Made by a program: the position numbers and the translations under genes. A stretch of DNA of 64,000 nt, from contig DATDOE010000081.1 in NCBI GenBank assembly GCA_035293405.1, forward strand, positions 41,635 through 105,634, in the 5' to 3' direction. This document shows, piece by piece, positions 48,338 through 57,369 of this stretch; position 1 is the stretch's first letter, and each line of letters begins with the position of its first letter. The notes below the pieces were generated by a model. It had not been told where the DNA came from. It ran no database searches and worked only from the letters and a program-made list of their open reading frames with translations. Source of the DNA: Gp6-AA40 sp035293405 (GTDB lineage Bacteria; Acidobacteriota; Vicinamibacteria; Vicinamibacterales; UBA2999).

Positions 48338-49894
48338 ATGACGCGATGGGTGTACCGGGCGTACCTGGCTGCTGCACTGTCCGCCGTGTGCCACGCAACG
48401 CCGGTATCGGCGGCGGCCTGCGAATCGCTCTCGCGTCTGGTCCTCCCGCACACCGCGGTCACGCTCGCCGAGCGTGTTGCGCCGGGTGCTTTCGTGCCGC
48501 CGAGCGCCCAGCGTCCTGGCGGCGCCCAGGTTCCAGCCGGCGCGGCGCGCGCGTACGCGGCGCTTCCCGAACTCTGTCGCGTCGCGGCCACCATCACGCC
48601 GACCAGCGACTCCGACATCAAGATCGAAGTGTGGATGCCGGCATCAGGATGGAGCGGCAAGTTCCAGGCGGTCGGCAACGGCGGATGGGCGGGCACGATT
48701 CCGTATGCCGCGATGGCCGCCGCCGCGGGCGCCGGCTACGCGACCGCGGCCACCGACACCGGACACACCGGCAACAACGCCACCTTCGCGCTCGGCCGCC
48801 CGGAGAAAGTGATCGATATGGGCTACCGTGCCGTGCACGAGATGACGGTGCAGGCCAAGGCCATCGTCGATGGGTTTTATGGGGCGCCGCCGAAGCTGTC
48901 GATCTGGAACGGCTGCTCGCAGGGCGGGCGTCAAGGCGTGACCGAAGCGGTCCGCTATCCGGCCGACTTCGACGCCATCATCGCCGGCGCGCCGGGCGTG
49001 AACTGGATGCACCTGCATGCGGGCCGGCTCGCCGTCAACCGATCGGTGAACAGGACGCCGGCAGCCGCGATTCCGGCAGATAAATACGCGCTGATCCACA
49101 ACGCGGTGATTGCCGCGTGCGACGCGCGCGATGGCGTCCGTGACGGCGTGGTGGAGAACCCGGCGGCGTGCCGCTTCGATCCCGGCGTCCTGCAGTGCGG
49201 CGGCAGTCAGGACGCGTCTGCCTGTCTCACCTCCGCGCAGGTCGAGTCCGCCAGGGGGATGTACGCCTCCGTGATCAATCCGCGCACGGGTGGCGAGATA
49301 CTCCCGGGCCTGGCGCCCGGATCGGAGCTCGGATGGGCCGTACTCGGCGCGACGCAGCCGATCGGCAACGCCGTCGAGGCCTACAAGTACGTCATCACGC
49401 AGAACCCGGCGTGGGATCCGTCGAGCTTCAACCCGAGCGCCGATCTGGACCGGGCCCTGGCCGCGGATTCTCTCGACGTGCTCGGCTCGACCAACCCCGA
49501 CATGCGCGCGTTCTTCAAGCGCGGCGGCAAGCTCCTGCTCTATCACGGCTGGTCCGATCCGCAGGTCACGCCGCTCAATACCGTGAACTTCTTCAACAAG
49601 GTCGTCGCTCATCACGGCAGCGCCGCGGTGGGGAAGTCCGTGCAGCTCTACATGCTGCCCGGCGTGAACCACTGCGCGGGCGGTCCCGGTACCGATACCT
49701 TCGACAAGATGGGCGTGATGGAGCGCTGGGTGCAGTCAGGCATCGCACCCGATCGGATCGTCGCCTCCCACCTCACCGCCGGCGTCGTCGATCGCACGAG
49801 GCCGCTGTGCCCGTTCGGCCAGGTCGCCAAATGGAATGGCAGCGGGAGCACCGACGATGCCGCGAATTTCGCGTGCGTGGTTGAGACGCGTTAG
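48338..49894 (+). CDS. Tannase/feruloyl esterase family protein
   Basis: 518 residues, signal peptide (YLAAALSAVCHATPVSAAA). The tannase family core is clear: CRVAATITPTSDSDIKIEVWMPASGWSGKFQAVGNGGWAG, ATDTGHTGNN, nucleophile GCSQGGRQG with Ser194, a CDARDGVRDGVVENPAAC calcium-binding-like loop, acid in YHGWSDPQVTP and base in LPGVNHCAGG. It cleaves phenolic esters such as gallate or ferulate esters from plant matter, in the periplasm or outside. Its stop opens directly into hairpin repeats. Confidence 0.92.
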   Translation: MTRWVYRAYLAAALSAVCHATPVSAAACESLSRLVLPHTAVTLAERVAPGAFVPPSAQRPGGAQVPAGAARAYAALPELCRVAATITPTSDSDIKIEVWMPASGWSGKFQAVGNGGWAGTIPYAAMAAAAGAGYATAATDTGHTGNNATFALGRPEKVIDMGYRAVHEMTVQAKAIVDGFYGAPPKLSIWNGCSQGGRQGVTEAVRYPADFDAIIAGAPGVNWMHLHAGRLAVNRSVNRTPAAAIPADKYALIHNAVIAACDARDGVRDGVVENPAACRFDPGVLQCGGSQDASACLTSAQVESARGMYASVINPRTGGEILPGLAPGSELGWAVLGATQPIGNAVEAYKYVITQNPAWDPSSFNPSADLDRALAADSLDVLGSTNPDMRAFFKRGGKLLLYHGWSDPQVTPLNTVNFFNKVVAHHGSAAVGKSVQLYMLPGVNHCAGGPGTDTFDKMGVMERWVQSGIAPDRIVASHLTAGVVDRTRPLCPFGQVAKWNGSGSTDDAANFACVVETR

Positions 49895-49905
49895 GCGGGT
49901 CTTAC

Positions 49906-50012
49906 GCGGGTCTAAAGACCCGCCACTACGAACCAGGGATCTGCGCCAGGCGGGTCTAAAGACCCGCCACTACGAACCAGGGATCTGTAGCGCCGGGTCT
50001 TTAGACCCGGCG
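49906..50012. repeat. Three CTNNAG hairpins, two within a 37-base direct repeat
   Basis: Hairpins at 49906-49923 (ctaaag centre), 49949-49968 (ctaaag centre) and 49991-50012 (ctttag centre, 11-base arms). The segments 49907-49943 and 49951-49987 are identical over 37 bases (cgggtctaaag ... gaaccagggatctg), 44 bases apart. This fills the gap between the convergent tannase and PepSY genes. Confidence 0.85.
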
Positions 50013-50023
50013 ACAGGCGCTAC

Positions 50024-51553
50024 TCACGCCTCGCTTGGTAGCACATCGCTCGGCGTGGCCCGCGACCCTCGGGCACGCGCGAGCTTTCGGCCCAGCACTC
50101 TCCACGCCAGCACCAGCGACGTCACGCACAACGCCGTGCCCCCCACCATGAACGTGATGACCACGATGTCCCAGGCCGGGCGGTAGTTGTAGAGCCACGG
50201 GAAGTCGAGCGAGTGCAGGCCGTGATACACCCAGCGCGTGACCCAGTCGCTCGCGCGGTGCCCACCCACGACGCGCGCGGTTTTCGGGTCGATGTAGAGA
50301 CGCGTCTGTTCATCATCGTTGACGCGAGCGAGGATCACCGGCAGCGGCTGTCGCCGGCGTCGATCGAGGTAGTAGGCGTCGTACTGATTCATCACCCGAA
50401 CTTCCGACAGGCCATCAGGCCCCGCGGCGCTCGTGATGAGCTCGATGAGCGCCGCGTGATCGACCTCGCGCATCGGCTCGCCGTCAACCGGAACGATGCG
50501 GGTATTGCCGCGGCTCAGCGTGGCCACGTAGACCGGCTGCCCGGCGATCGAGCTGAAATCCAGTTCCTTGACCGGGCTGGCGACCTGCGCCAGCGCCTCG
50601 CGCGGGTCCTCCATCGAGAAGGCGTCGAAATTCATCCGCGTCCTGAGCGCCTGCTGGATGCGCCCGGCGGCTTCCCCGCGGGCGCCCGCGGTTTCGCGCG
50701 GGCTCGGGAGCGGAAACGGCTCCATCGACAACATGCCGCTGAACGCCCATGTGGCGGTGGCGACGCCGAAGATCAATCCCAGCACCATGTGCCAGCGTTT
50801 CTGCCCGCGATACGGAATGCCCGTCGGCGCACCGTCGTAGCGGTAGCGCTGCCGCGGCGAATACATCCACAGGGCCACGGCGATGCCGAGCAGCGCGGCG
50901 AACGTGCCGATGCCAGACGACCAGATGACCACTTTGCTCCACTGGAGCCCGTGTTTGCGGAGCGGGGTGAAGTAGAACCAGTGCGTGATCGGGCCGGCGT
51001 ATGCGCCGAGCCTTGATCCGGTGGTCGTGTACTGCACGACCTCCCCCGACGATTGCGAGACGTATGCCTGCTCGCCGTTGGGCCAGGTGTACTTCCAGAG
51101 CGGCTGCAGGTTGTCGATGCGCAGCTGCACCGTCCATTGATCGACGTCGGTGATTGCCTCGACGCGTGCGGCGCTCGCCGGCTGCGACGTCCACGCGGAG
51201 GCGATGCGCTGGACCATCTCCATCGGGATCTCGCCCTGCTCGTCGCCGGTGTCGGCGTAGACGATCGCTTCGGAGGGTCCAGTACGGAAGCGATACACGG
51301 GGCGTCCATCGAAGGTGTTGAGGCGGAGCTGGCCGGGTGGCTCCGCGGGCTCCAGCTTCCCGTAGGCCTCCGCGGGCGAGAGCAGAATCTTCGAGCGATC
51401 GAGCGCCGGCGATCGATCGAGACGATCCGCGGCGGTGACGCTGGGGTACTCCCAATACATCATGCCGATGCCGGACGGGAACCAGAGCAGGAACACCAGG
51501 CAGAGCGCGACACCCAGCCAGCGATGCACGAAGACGGCAGCTCGTTTCAGCAT
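50024..51553 (-). CDS. PepSY-associated membrane protein (PiuB-like)
   Basis: 509 residues from the ATG at 51553. Hydrophobic helices at both ends and in the middle: VFVHRWLGVALCLVFLLWFPSGIGMMYWEYPS, VVIWSSGIGTFAALLGIAVALWMYSP, MVLGLIFGVATATWAFSGMLSMEPFPLPSP and DIVVITFMVGGTALCVTSLVLAWRVL. Between them lie PepSY-like periplasmic domains. Family members are linked to iron uptake (PiuB) or membrane reductases; YHGLHSLDFPWLYNYRPAWD with its histidine may bind haem (inference). A TonB receptor lies 11 kb away. Confidence 0.85.
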   Translation of the reverse strand: MLKRAAVFVHRWLGVALCLVFLLWFPSGIGMMYWEYPSVTAADRLDRSPALDRSKILLSPAEAYGKLEPAEPPGQLRLNTFDGRPVYRFRTGPSEAIVYADTGDEQGEIPMEMVQRIASAWTSQPASAARVEAITDVDQWTVQLRIDNLQPLWKYTWPNGEQAYVSQSSGEVVQYTTTGSRLGAYAGPITHWFYFTPLRKHGLQWSKVVIWSSGIGTFAALLGIAVALWMYSPRQRYRYDGAPTGIPYRGQKRWHMVLGLIFGVATATWAFSGMLSMEPFPLPSPRETAGARGEAAGRIQQALRTRMNFDAFSMEDPREALAQVASPVKELDFSSIAGQPVYVATLSRGNTRIVPVDGEPMREVDHAALIELITSAAGPDGLSEVRVMNQYDAYYLDRRRRQPLPVILARVNDDEQTRLYIDPKTARVVGGHRASDWVTRWVYHGLHSLDFPWLYNYRPAWDIVVITFMVGGTALCVTSLVLAWRVLGRKLARARGSRATPSDVLPSEA

Positions 51554-51597
51554 GAAAGCGTGGCGGATCTTACCAGCAAGGCCTGGGGGCCAGCCCG

Positions 51598-51700
51598 GTT
51601 CGTGGTTCGTGGTTCGTGGTTCTTGGTTGGATGGAGTTTGTCGGTCCCGGGCTTCGTTGCCACTATAGATTCCCACCAAGAACCACGAACCACGAACCAA
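51598..51700. repeat. Inverted pair of heptanucleotide arrays (GGTTCGT / ACGAACC)
   Basis: 51598-51631: ggttcgtggttcgtggttcg, then tggttcttggttgg, period 7. 51674-51700: ccaccaagaaccacgaacca, then cgaaccaa, the inverse. The copies could pair to a hairpin with a loop of about 43 bases. They separate the PepSY start from the NHL gene. Confidence 0.7.
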
Positions 51701-51726
51701 CTTCCTCTTCCTCGTCAGGATGGAGG

Positions 51727-52941
51727 TTGACCGGCCGCCCGCCTGGTGCGACACTGCGCGCCTTGCGTATCTTCACCATCGTTGCGATTGTGACACTCTG
51801 CGCGGGGACTGCCCGGGCGCAGTCCCAGAGTCCGACTGCCGACTCGTGTGGCGTTCCTCCGCCAGCCAGCGCTGGCACCGCGCCGATCTTCCCGCCCGGC
51901 CAGTATCCGGTCCTGCTGCCGGCCGTGTCGCTGCTTGGCGCACGCAACGATCTGCCGAACCCGTACGCAGCGGGTGTGCACTGGGGACAGCTTCCCGGGG
52001 GCAGGAAGTGGGGATCGACCGCGGGCATCACGACCGCGCCCGACGGCACCATCTGGGCCATCGATCGATGCGGCATCCAGGGCGCCGGCGGCAGCGCCTG
52101 CGCGGAATCTCCACTCGATCCGATCCTGCAGTTCGACACCTCTGGAAAGCTCCTCAAGAGCTTTGGCCGCGGCACCATCGTCAGCCCCCACAAGATCACC
52201 GTGGATCGCGAGGGCAACGTGTGGGTCGCCGACAACGGGAGCGCGCCGGGCAAGGGACATCAGGTGCACAAGTTCAGCGCCAATGGGGCACACCTGCTGG
52301 CGCTCGGCAAGGCCGGTGTCGCCGGCAAGGGCACCGACGAGTTCGATCAGCCGACGGAGGTTGCCGTCGCGCAGAACGGCGACATCTTCGTGGCCGACGG
52401 TCACTCAGGCGGAGGCGGTGCCACCGGCAACGCCAGGATCGTGAAGTTCGATCGACAGGGGAAGTTCATCAAGGCGTGGGGAAAGAAGGGCATGGGTCCG
52501 GGCGAGTTCGACGTCGTGCACACCCTGGCCCTCGACTCGCGTGGCCGGCTGTTTGTCGGCGATCGTCAGAACAACCGCATTCAGATCTTCGATCGGGACG
52601 GGCGGTTCATCGCGCAGTGGTTCCAGTTCGGCCGGCCGAGTGGCATCACGATCGATCGCGACGACGTCATCTACGTGGCCGACTCCGAGTCGAGAGACGG
52701 CCGCACCAACACCGGCCTGCCCGCGCTGCAGCCGAGCGGCTACGGGCTCAACCAGGGCGCCAGGCGAGGGATTCGGATCGGCAGCGCGCGTGATGGATCG
52801 GTGAAGGCCTTCATTCCGGATCCGTGTCCGTATCCCTACGCGTCGGCGTCGACGCTGGCCGAAGGCGTCGCCGTGGATCGGGACGGCAATCTGTATGGAG
52901 CGGACTTCCTCGGGACGGTGCGGAAGTTCATGAGGAAATAA
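51727..52941 (+). CDS. Exported NHL-repeat/6-bladed propeller protein
   Basis: 404 residues; a TTG at 51727 is the likeliest start (AGGA seven bases upstream), though a TTG at 51763 is possible and no ATG fits. Signal peptide RIFTIVAIVTLCAGTARAQ. NHL-type repeats fill the chain: ITTAPDGTIWAIDRCG, VSPHKITVDREGNVWVADNG, FDQPTEVAVAQNGDIFVADGHSGG, VVHTLALDSRGRLFVGDRQNNRIQIFDRDG, GRPSGITIDRDDVIYVADSE and LAEGVAVDRDGNLYGADF. Resembles peptidylglycine lyase-like propellers; a specific activity is not evident. Confidence 0.85.
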   Translation: MTGRPPGATLRALRIFTIVAIVTLCAGTARAQSQSPTADSCGVPPPASAGTAPIFPPGQYPVLLPAVSLLGARNDLPNPYAAGVHWGQLPGGRKWGSTAGITTAPDGTIWAIDRCGIQGAGGSACAESPLDPILQFDTSGKLLKSFGRGTIVSPHKITVDREGNVWVADNGSAPGKGHQVHKFSANGAHLLALGKAGVAGKGTDEFDQPTEVAVAQNGDIFVADGHSGGGGATGNARIVKFDRQGKFIKAWGKKGMGPGEFDVVHTLALDSRGRLFVGDRQNNRIQIFDRDGRFIAQWFQFGRPSGITIDRDDVIYVADSESRDGRTNTGLPALQPSGYGLNQGARRGIRIGSARDGSVKAFIPDPCPYPYASASTLAEGVAVDRDGNLYGADFLGTVRKFMRK

Positions 52942-52944
52942 GAA

Positions 52945-52976
52945 GCGCGCGCCATCCGGGAGGGGACGGCGCGCGC
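52945..52976. terminator. GC hairpin between convergent genes
   Basis: Arms gcgcgcgcc (52945-52953) and ggcgcgcgc (52968-52976) around a 14-base loop, between the stop of the NHL gene and the stop of the reverse-strand small gene. No T run; probably stops transcription in both directions. Confidence 0.6.
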
Positions 52977-52986
52977 GGGCGAAGCC

Positions 52987-53154
52987 TTACTCGTCTACGG
53001 TCTGCAGGGCGCCTTCCGCTTCATCTCGCTGGCGCACCCGGTTGGCGACGGCCAGCGTCAAACTTGATCCGAGCACAATCCACGCAGTCGTCGGGTGCAC
53101 CCAATACGTCAGCAAGAGCACGGCGAGCACCGACGTTCCAAGGACGATTCGCAT
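52987..53154 (-). CDS. 55-residue membrane protein
   Basis: Read on the reverse strand from the ATG at 53154 to the TAA at 52987. Two hydrophobic stretches (IVLGTSVLAVLLLTYWV and AWIVLGSSLTLAVAN) are followed by a polar tail RVRQRDEAEGALQTVDE. Composition and the GC-hairpin just after its stop support a real gene. No family was recognised. Confidence 0.55.
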   Translation of the reverse strand: MRIVLGTSVLAVLLLTYWVHPTTAWIVLGSSLTLAVANRVRQRDEAEGALQTVDE

Positions 53155-53428
53155 GAGTTATGTTGCCCCCCGCTGGACAGAGAGCAAGCGGCACACCACT
53201 TTCGCGGCTGCCACCCAGGGCGAGCCCTAAGCCGTTGTAATGGAGTCTGTTATACGGCGAACAGTGGTTGAGGCCTCTATCCGACGCGATGAGTCGTTCG
53301 TGCGATTGTAAGACACGAACTGGAGACCATTTCGCCCTCAAAACGTTCTAACGATAGGCTTTATCTCAGCCTGTCCCATCATCTAATATTTTCTCAAAAT
53401 TGAACACGGCACGAGGCATCGGAAGGGG

Positions 53429-56065
53429 TCAGACCTGAAAGACCTTGAGGACTTCGTCGCCGTAGTGATTGATGACTTTGACGGCGAGCTTACCGCTGTC
53501 CGGGACCGCGAACGGACGGCTCACGGTGCTGTAAAGGCTCGACCACGCGGCCTCGTCGATCTCGGCGCGGAGCGCGCGCTTCAGCTTCTCGTACGGTTCA
53601 TCGGCGCCGGTGAAATAGGCGTGGCGCACGAAGAAGCTCTCGCCGTCGTAGTTCGTGTCGATGAACCAGCACGCCACATCGTCTGTTGACGATGTACGGA
53701 TCTGTCCCGTGGTCGGGTCGTAGACGTCCACTCCGCGCAACTCCACGGTGAGGTTTCCATCCGCATCTTGCGTTGAGATGTGCACGTCGGGCTCGCCGAA
53801 GACCATGAAGAGGTTGCCCGCCCCCGTCTTCTTGAGCAGCTCGTCGCCCATCGACAGGTCCGGGTTCATGCGCGTGCTGAGGACCTGGAGCTTGCCGTAT
53901 CGCTGGGCTTCTTCCGAGACATGCGGATCGAAGGCGAAGCCGCAGACCAGCAGCACGTCGTGACCGACGCCCTGGACCGCTTCCTTCGCGGCCTCCTTCA
54001 CCTGCTGGGGACCGACCGTGCCGTGCTCGGGGCCGATCGACACGGCCACACGCCGGGTCTTGCCGTCGGCATCCGTGTAGGCGCCTGTCGCGTGAATCCA
54101 CGTGCCGGCGTGTGCGTCCAGGCGATCGAAGGCCAGCCGCTCGTTCTTCTTGGTGTTCTGCACGCCCGCCTTGCGCAGGTTGTCGAGGATCATCGTCTCG
54201 AAGGAGACCGTGCCGACATCGCGTTGTCCCTCGCGCTCGGAACGCGGGCGCTCTTCGTCGGTCGAGAGAACGCGATGCGGCGACAAGCTTTCGACCGTGA
54301 ACGGCCCGGTCACGCGGATACGCTTGTTGTCCTCGTAGGGCTTGTCGTAGAGCAGCTCGGTATCGGCGTGACGCATGATGGCCGCATCGATCTCCTCGCG
54401 GGTCATGCCCTCTGTGATGTCCGGGTTGTTCGCGATCGACTTGAGCGTGACGTGCGGGACGCGCTTGTAGACGAAGCCCTTGCGGATATCGCTCTCGGTT
54501 TTGTACTCCGGCGGCAGCTTACCCGTCAGGTCGGCTTCCTTGCGCACACCTTCGGGTGAGTCGGCGAGGTGGTACCAGGGATAACGCGCCGCCATCACGC
54601 GTGTGCGTGCGAGCGTGAGCGCCACGCGGCTCGTGTCGTTCGTGATCCAGCGACGGCCCCACTGCTCCGCAACGTAGGCCGTTGTGCCGGAGCCACAAGT
54701 GGGATCGAGTACCAGATCGCCCGGGTCGGTGCTCATGAGCACGCAGCGCTGGATGACTTTCGTGCTGGTCTGGACGACATACACCTTGTCGAGGCCGCTT
54801 CCAGTCTGCGTGTCGTCCCAGAGGCTCGTAATCGGGTGGGCGGGAAAATCATTGAGGTAGCGGATGTACGACAGCGTGCTGCCAACGGCTTCCACGCGAC
54901 GAGCGGCAAGGAGTTTCGCCATCCCCTCACGATGGGTCGTCCATTCACCACGGGTCGGAAGGTAGTCCTTGTCTCCGACGCGAACCGTGTAGTAGCCCGT
55001 TCTTGCCTCGCGAATGCGTTGGGATGTAAGCACTGTATGGCGAAAAATCTTTGCACCTTGAGGCGGTGGTTCAGTAGCGCTGCGCTCTGCGTCCGTCAGG
55101 CGGCGCCGGCTGCCATCAGAGAGTTCGAGTCGGTCATAAGCTTCCGCCGTGCCGCCACTGATGTCTTTTTCGATGTAGCTTTCCCGATACTTCAGTTGAT
55201 CGTACGAGTGAGCGTACCAGACGATGTAGTCGCCAGTCGGGGCGAGATACGCGCTTGTAGCTCCACCCGTCTTTCGAAATGTGATCAGCGAGACGAAGTT
55301 CTCGCTTCCGAAGACCTCGTCAAGGACGCTTCGGACCAAGTGCACGTTCTCATCCCCAATCTGCACGAAGACGCTGCCGCTGTCTGTCAGCAACTCGCGC
55401 GCGGAGGTGAGGCGATCGCGCAGGTACGCGAGATAGGAATGGATGCCCAGCTTCCACGTGTCGCGGAACGCGCGGATCTGCTCGGGCTGCCGCGTGGCGT
55501 CCTCGACCTTGCCGTCCTTGACGTCGCGCTTGCGGGTGGACACCTGCCAGTTCGACCCGAACTTGATGCCGTATGGCGGGTCGAAGTAGATCATCTGGAC
55601 CTTGCCCTTGAGGCCCTCCTTCTCCGCCAGGCTCGTCATCACGAGCAGCGAGTCGCCCAGGATCATGCGGTTCGACCAGTGCTGGTCCCAGTGGTAGAAG
55701 TCCACCTTCTTGTCGAACTCGTCGAGGCCGTTGAAGTCGTCGAAGAGGAGCAGCTCCGGCTCCTTCTCGCCGGCCTTCGCCGTCTTGCGCAGGTTCTCGA
55801 TGATCGCCTGCGGATGCACCTTCTCCTGGATGTAGATCGGGACGACGGGCACTTCGAGCGGAGAGGCGTCCTGTTCGTCCTTGCCCTTCCATACGAGCTG
55901 CGGGTCGAGCGACGCGTCGCGCGGGTAGAGCATCCGCGGCGGCGCGGCCTCGTCAGCAGCGACGAAGTCTCGAAGCTCCTCGGTTGGAATGTTCTTTCGT
56001 TTGTCCTTGTGCTTGATGGAGTCGACCGGCGTCGGTCCCTGTTCACCCTTCGGGCGCTTGGCCAT
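53429..56065 (-). CDS. mod: Type III-like site-specific DNA adenine methyltransferase (Mod)
   Basis: 878 residues from the ATG at 56065. Motif IV DPPYG near residue 163 (QMIYFDPPYGIKF) precedes motif I DPTCGSGTTA near 455, the order of beta-class N6-adenine methyltransferases; the target-recognition region lies between. Before the catalytic part is an N-terminal segment ending in WSNRMILGDSLLVM. The long C-terminal region (about 550-878) resembles no motif I know but ends with a mixed domain typical of this subfamily. It modifies the restriction site and guides the restriction complex. Last gene of the six-gene island. Confidence 0.9.
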   Translation of the reverse strand: MAKRPKGEQGPTPVDSIKHKDKRKNIPTEELRDFVAADEAAPPRMLYPRDASLDPQLVWKGKDEQDASPLEVPVVPIYIQEKVHPQAIIENLRKTAKAGEKEPELLLFDDFNGLDEFDKKVDFYHWDQHWSNRMILGDSLLVMTSLAEKEGLKGKVQMIYFDPPYGIKFGSNWQVSTRKRDVKDGKVEDATRQPEQIRAFRDTWKLGIHSYLAYLRDRLTSARELLTDSGSVFVQIGDENVHLVRSVLDEVFGSENFVSLITFRKTGGATSAYLAPTGDYIVWYAHSYDQLKYRESYIEKDISGGTAEAYDRLELSDGSRRRLTDAERSATEPPPQGAKIFRHTVLTSQRIREARTGYYTVRVGDKDYLPTRGEWTTHREGMAKLLAARRVEAVGSTLSYIRYLNDFPAHPITSLWDDTQTGSGLDKVYVVQTSTKVIQRCVLMSTDPGDLVLDPTCGSGTTAYVAEQWGRRWITNDTSRVALTLARTRVMAARYPWYHLADSPEGVRKEADLTGKLPPEYKTESDIRKGFVYKRVPHVTLKSIANNPDITEGMTREEIDAAIMRHADTELLYDKPYEDNKRIRVTGPFTVESLSPHRVLSTDEERPRSEREGQRDVGTVSFETMILDNLRKAGVQNTKKNERLAFDRLDAHAGTWIHATGAYTDADGKTRRVAVSIGPEHGTVGPQQVKEAAKEAVQGVGHDVLLVCGFAFDPHVSEEAQRYGKLQVLSTRMNPDLSMGDELLKKTGAGNLFMVFGEPDVHISTQDADGNLTVELRGVDVYDPTTGQIRTSSTDDVACWFIDTNYDGESFFVRHAYFTGADEPYEKLKRALRAEIDEAAWSSLYSTVSRPFAVPDSGKLAVKVINHYGDEVLKVFQV

Positions 56066-56073
56066 TGAGGTGA

Positions 56074-56292
56074 TCAGCGAGCCTGGTAGATCGCCGGGCG
56101 ATAGCGTGGAACCGGGACCGGCTTGCCCGCCGCCCGGGCGGCTTCGAGCCACAGTTGCTTCGCCTTCTCCACTTCGTTCAATGCCTGTTCTGGAGTGGGG
56201 CCGAGCGCGGAGCACGCCTCGAGGTCGGGAATGTCGGCAACGTACGCCGCGTCCTCGTCGCTGTAGAAGATGTTGATGTGGTAGTCGCTCAC
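56074..56292 (-). CDS. hicB: HicB-family antitoxin-like protein
   Basis: 72 residues from a GTG at 56292 that overlaps the stop of the toxin gene (GTGA). The fold signature is YHINIFYSDEDAAYVADIPDLEACSALGPTPEQALNEVEKAKQLWLEAARAAGKPVP, the partial RNase-H-like HicB domain. There is no C-terminal DNA-binding extension, so regulation of the operon may be weak or done elsewhere. Lies between the toxin and the methyltransferase gene. Confidence 0.88.
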   Translation of the reverse strand: MSDYHINIFYSDEDAAYVADIPDLEACSALGPTPEQALNEVEKAKQLWLEAARAAGKPVPVPRYRPAIYQAR

Positions 56293-56546
56293 GCCCCGTC
56301 CTCCAGCTTTAGATTGTACCGCTCCACCAGGCGCAGGACCTGGCGTACTTGGTACGGCTTTGCCTGTCCTCTGACATTCTGCAGGTTGACCAGTTCGGGT
56401 ATCGCCGGGTGCGAGTAGATCCGGTGGCTGCCACCGGTCCGGACGTTCGAGAAACCGAGATGCTCGAGCAGACGGCCGAAGTCGTCGAATGAGACGTTCT
56501 GCAGGTCACCTCGCGAGATGCGAGCGAGGAGCTTTCGCGGCTCCAT
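56289..56546 (-). CDS. hicA: HicA-family mRNA interferase toxin
   Basis: 85 residues. Double-stranded-RNA-binding fold of HicA: NVSFDDFGRLLEHLGFSNVRTGGSHRIYSHP with the catalytic histidine H41 in GGSHRIY, then LVNLQNVRGQAKPYQVRQVLRLVERY. The toxin gene precedes the antitoxin gene, the usual HicAB order. As a guard inside a restriction island it could stabilise the locus (inference). Confidence 0.88.
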   Translation of the reverse strand: MEPRKLLARISRGDLQNVSFDDFGRLLEHLGFSNVRTGGSHRIYSHPAIPELVNLQNVRGQAKPYQVRQVLRLVERYNLKLEDGA

Positions 56547-56601
56547 CAGGCGTTCGTCTTCACCGTCGGGCGGGGGTTTGCGAGCATTGTAGCTTTGCTG
56601 A

Positions 56602-57369
56602 TCACCTGGCTGTCGCTTCAATTGGATGCAGGGGCCAGCTGCCGGATAGCGAATTGTCTGGCGACGTCGGCATCTCATCCCACGTCCGTCCGTCCAGGTC
56701 GCGACCCGTTCGGCTCTTGAACACGCCGCCCCACTGCTTGAAGAAGAACGCGACGTTCGCCGACCGGCATTGATCGCGAATCGACACGACCCATGAGGGG
56801 TCCATGGGCCTGGCGCGTGGCCCCGATTCGCCCCCGACGATGACCCAATCGATGCCAGACAGATTGAGGCCTGGCAGCGGCCCAAGAAGGGGCTCGAGCG
56901 AGAGGAACTTCACCGCCGCGCGCGTCCGGCGAAGGTGGTCGATGCGGTGAACGAAGCGGTGGTTCTCGACGCTGACGCCCATCCAGATGTGGCGCGCCCA
57001 TGCGAGTGCGGCGTCGAGCTGCAGGAGCCGTTCAGATCGCTTGGTCAGAATCTGGTACTGATGCCAGTCGGCCAGGCGCATGACAGAGAAGACATCATTG
57101 ATGAAGGTGGTCGGGACGTCCGCATGAAACAGGTCGCTCATCGAGTTCACGAAGATGCGTTGCGGCTTCCGCCAACGCAGGGGCGCCTCGAGCATCTGGG
57201 GCTGTAGCGTCACCTCGAAGCCATTGCGATAGTTCCGCGTTCCCATGGCCTTGAGGCGCTTGGCCATCCGCTCCGCATAGCAGTGCGCGCAACCTGGACT
57301 GACCTTGTCGCAGCCCGTCACCGGGTTCCACGTGGCTTCGGTCCATTCGATCGCGGAGTGTGTCGCCAT
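56602..57369 (-). CDS. DUF5131 (Gp37/Gp68) three-Cys-motif protein
   Basis: 255 residues. The start MATHSAIEWTEATWNPVTGCDKVSPGCAHCYAERMAKRL carries three cysteines (C20, C27, C30), a CxxxxxxCxxC pattern like a radical-SAM iron-sulfur site. Next RIFVNSMSDLFHADVP, YQILTKRSERL, WMGVSVEN, KFLSLEPLLGPLP and WVIVGGESGPRARPM follow the family. It is the partner of TcmP proteins; the two genes share TGATG here. Function is unknown; a modification or defence role is suggested by the island. Confidence 0.9.
   Translation of the reverse strand: MATHSAIEWTEATWNPVTGCDKVSPGCAHCYAERMAKRLKAMGTRNYRNGFEVTLQPQMLEAPLRWRKPQRIFVNSMSDLFHADVPTTFINDVFSVMRLADWHQYQILTKRSERLLQLDAALAWARHIWMGVSVENHRFVHRIDHLRRTRAAVKFLSLEPLLGPLPGLNLSGIDWVIVGGESGPRARPMDPSWVVSIRDQCRSANVAFFFKQWGGVFKSRTGRDLDGRTWDEMPTSPDNSLSGSWPLHPIEATAR

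Noticed and set aside
49907..49987. Possible CRISPR array
   Set aside because: Only two copies with a 7-base gap and an internal palindrome; no spacer-sized unique sequences and no cas genes.
51720..52793. A 357-codon frame within the NHL gene
   Set aside because: Arginine-rich shadow frame; the NHL frame has repeats and a signal peptide.
53155..53428. Possible tRNA or RNA gene in the AT-rich gap before the restriction island
   Set aside because: No complete cloverleaf or T-loop motif could be assembled by eye.
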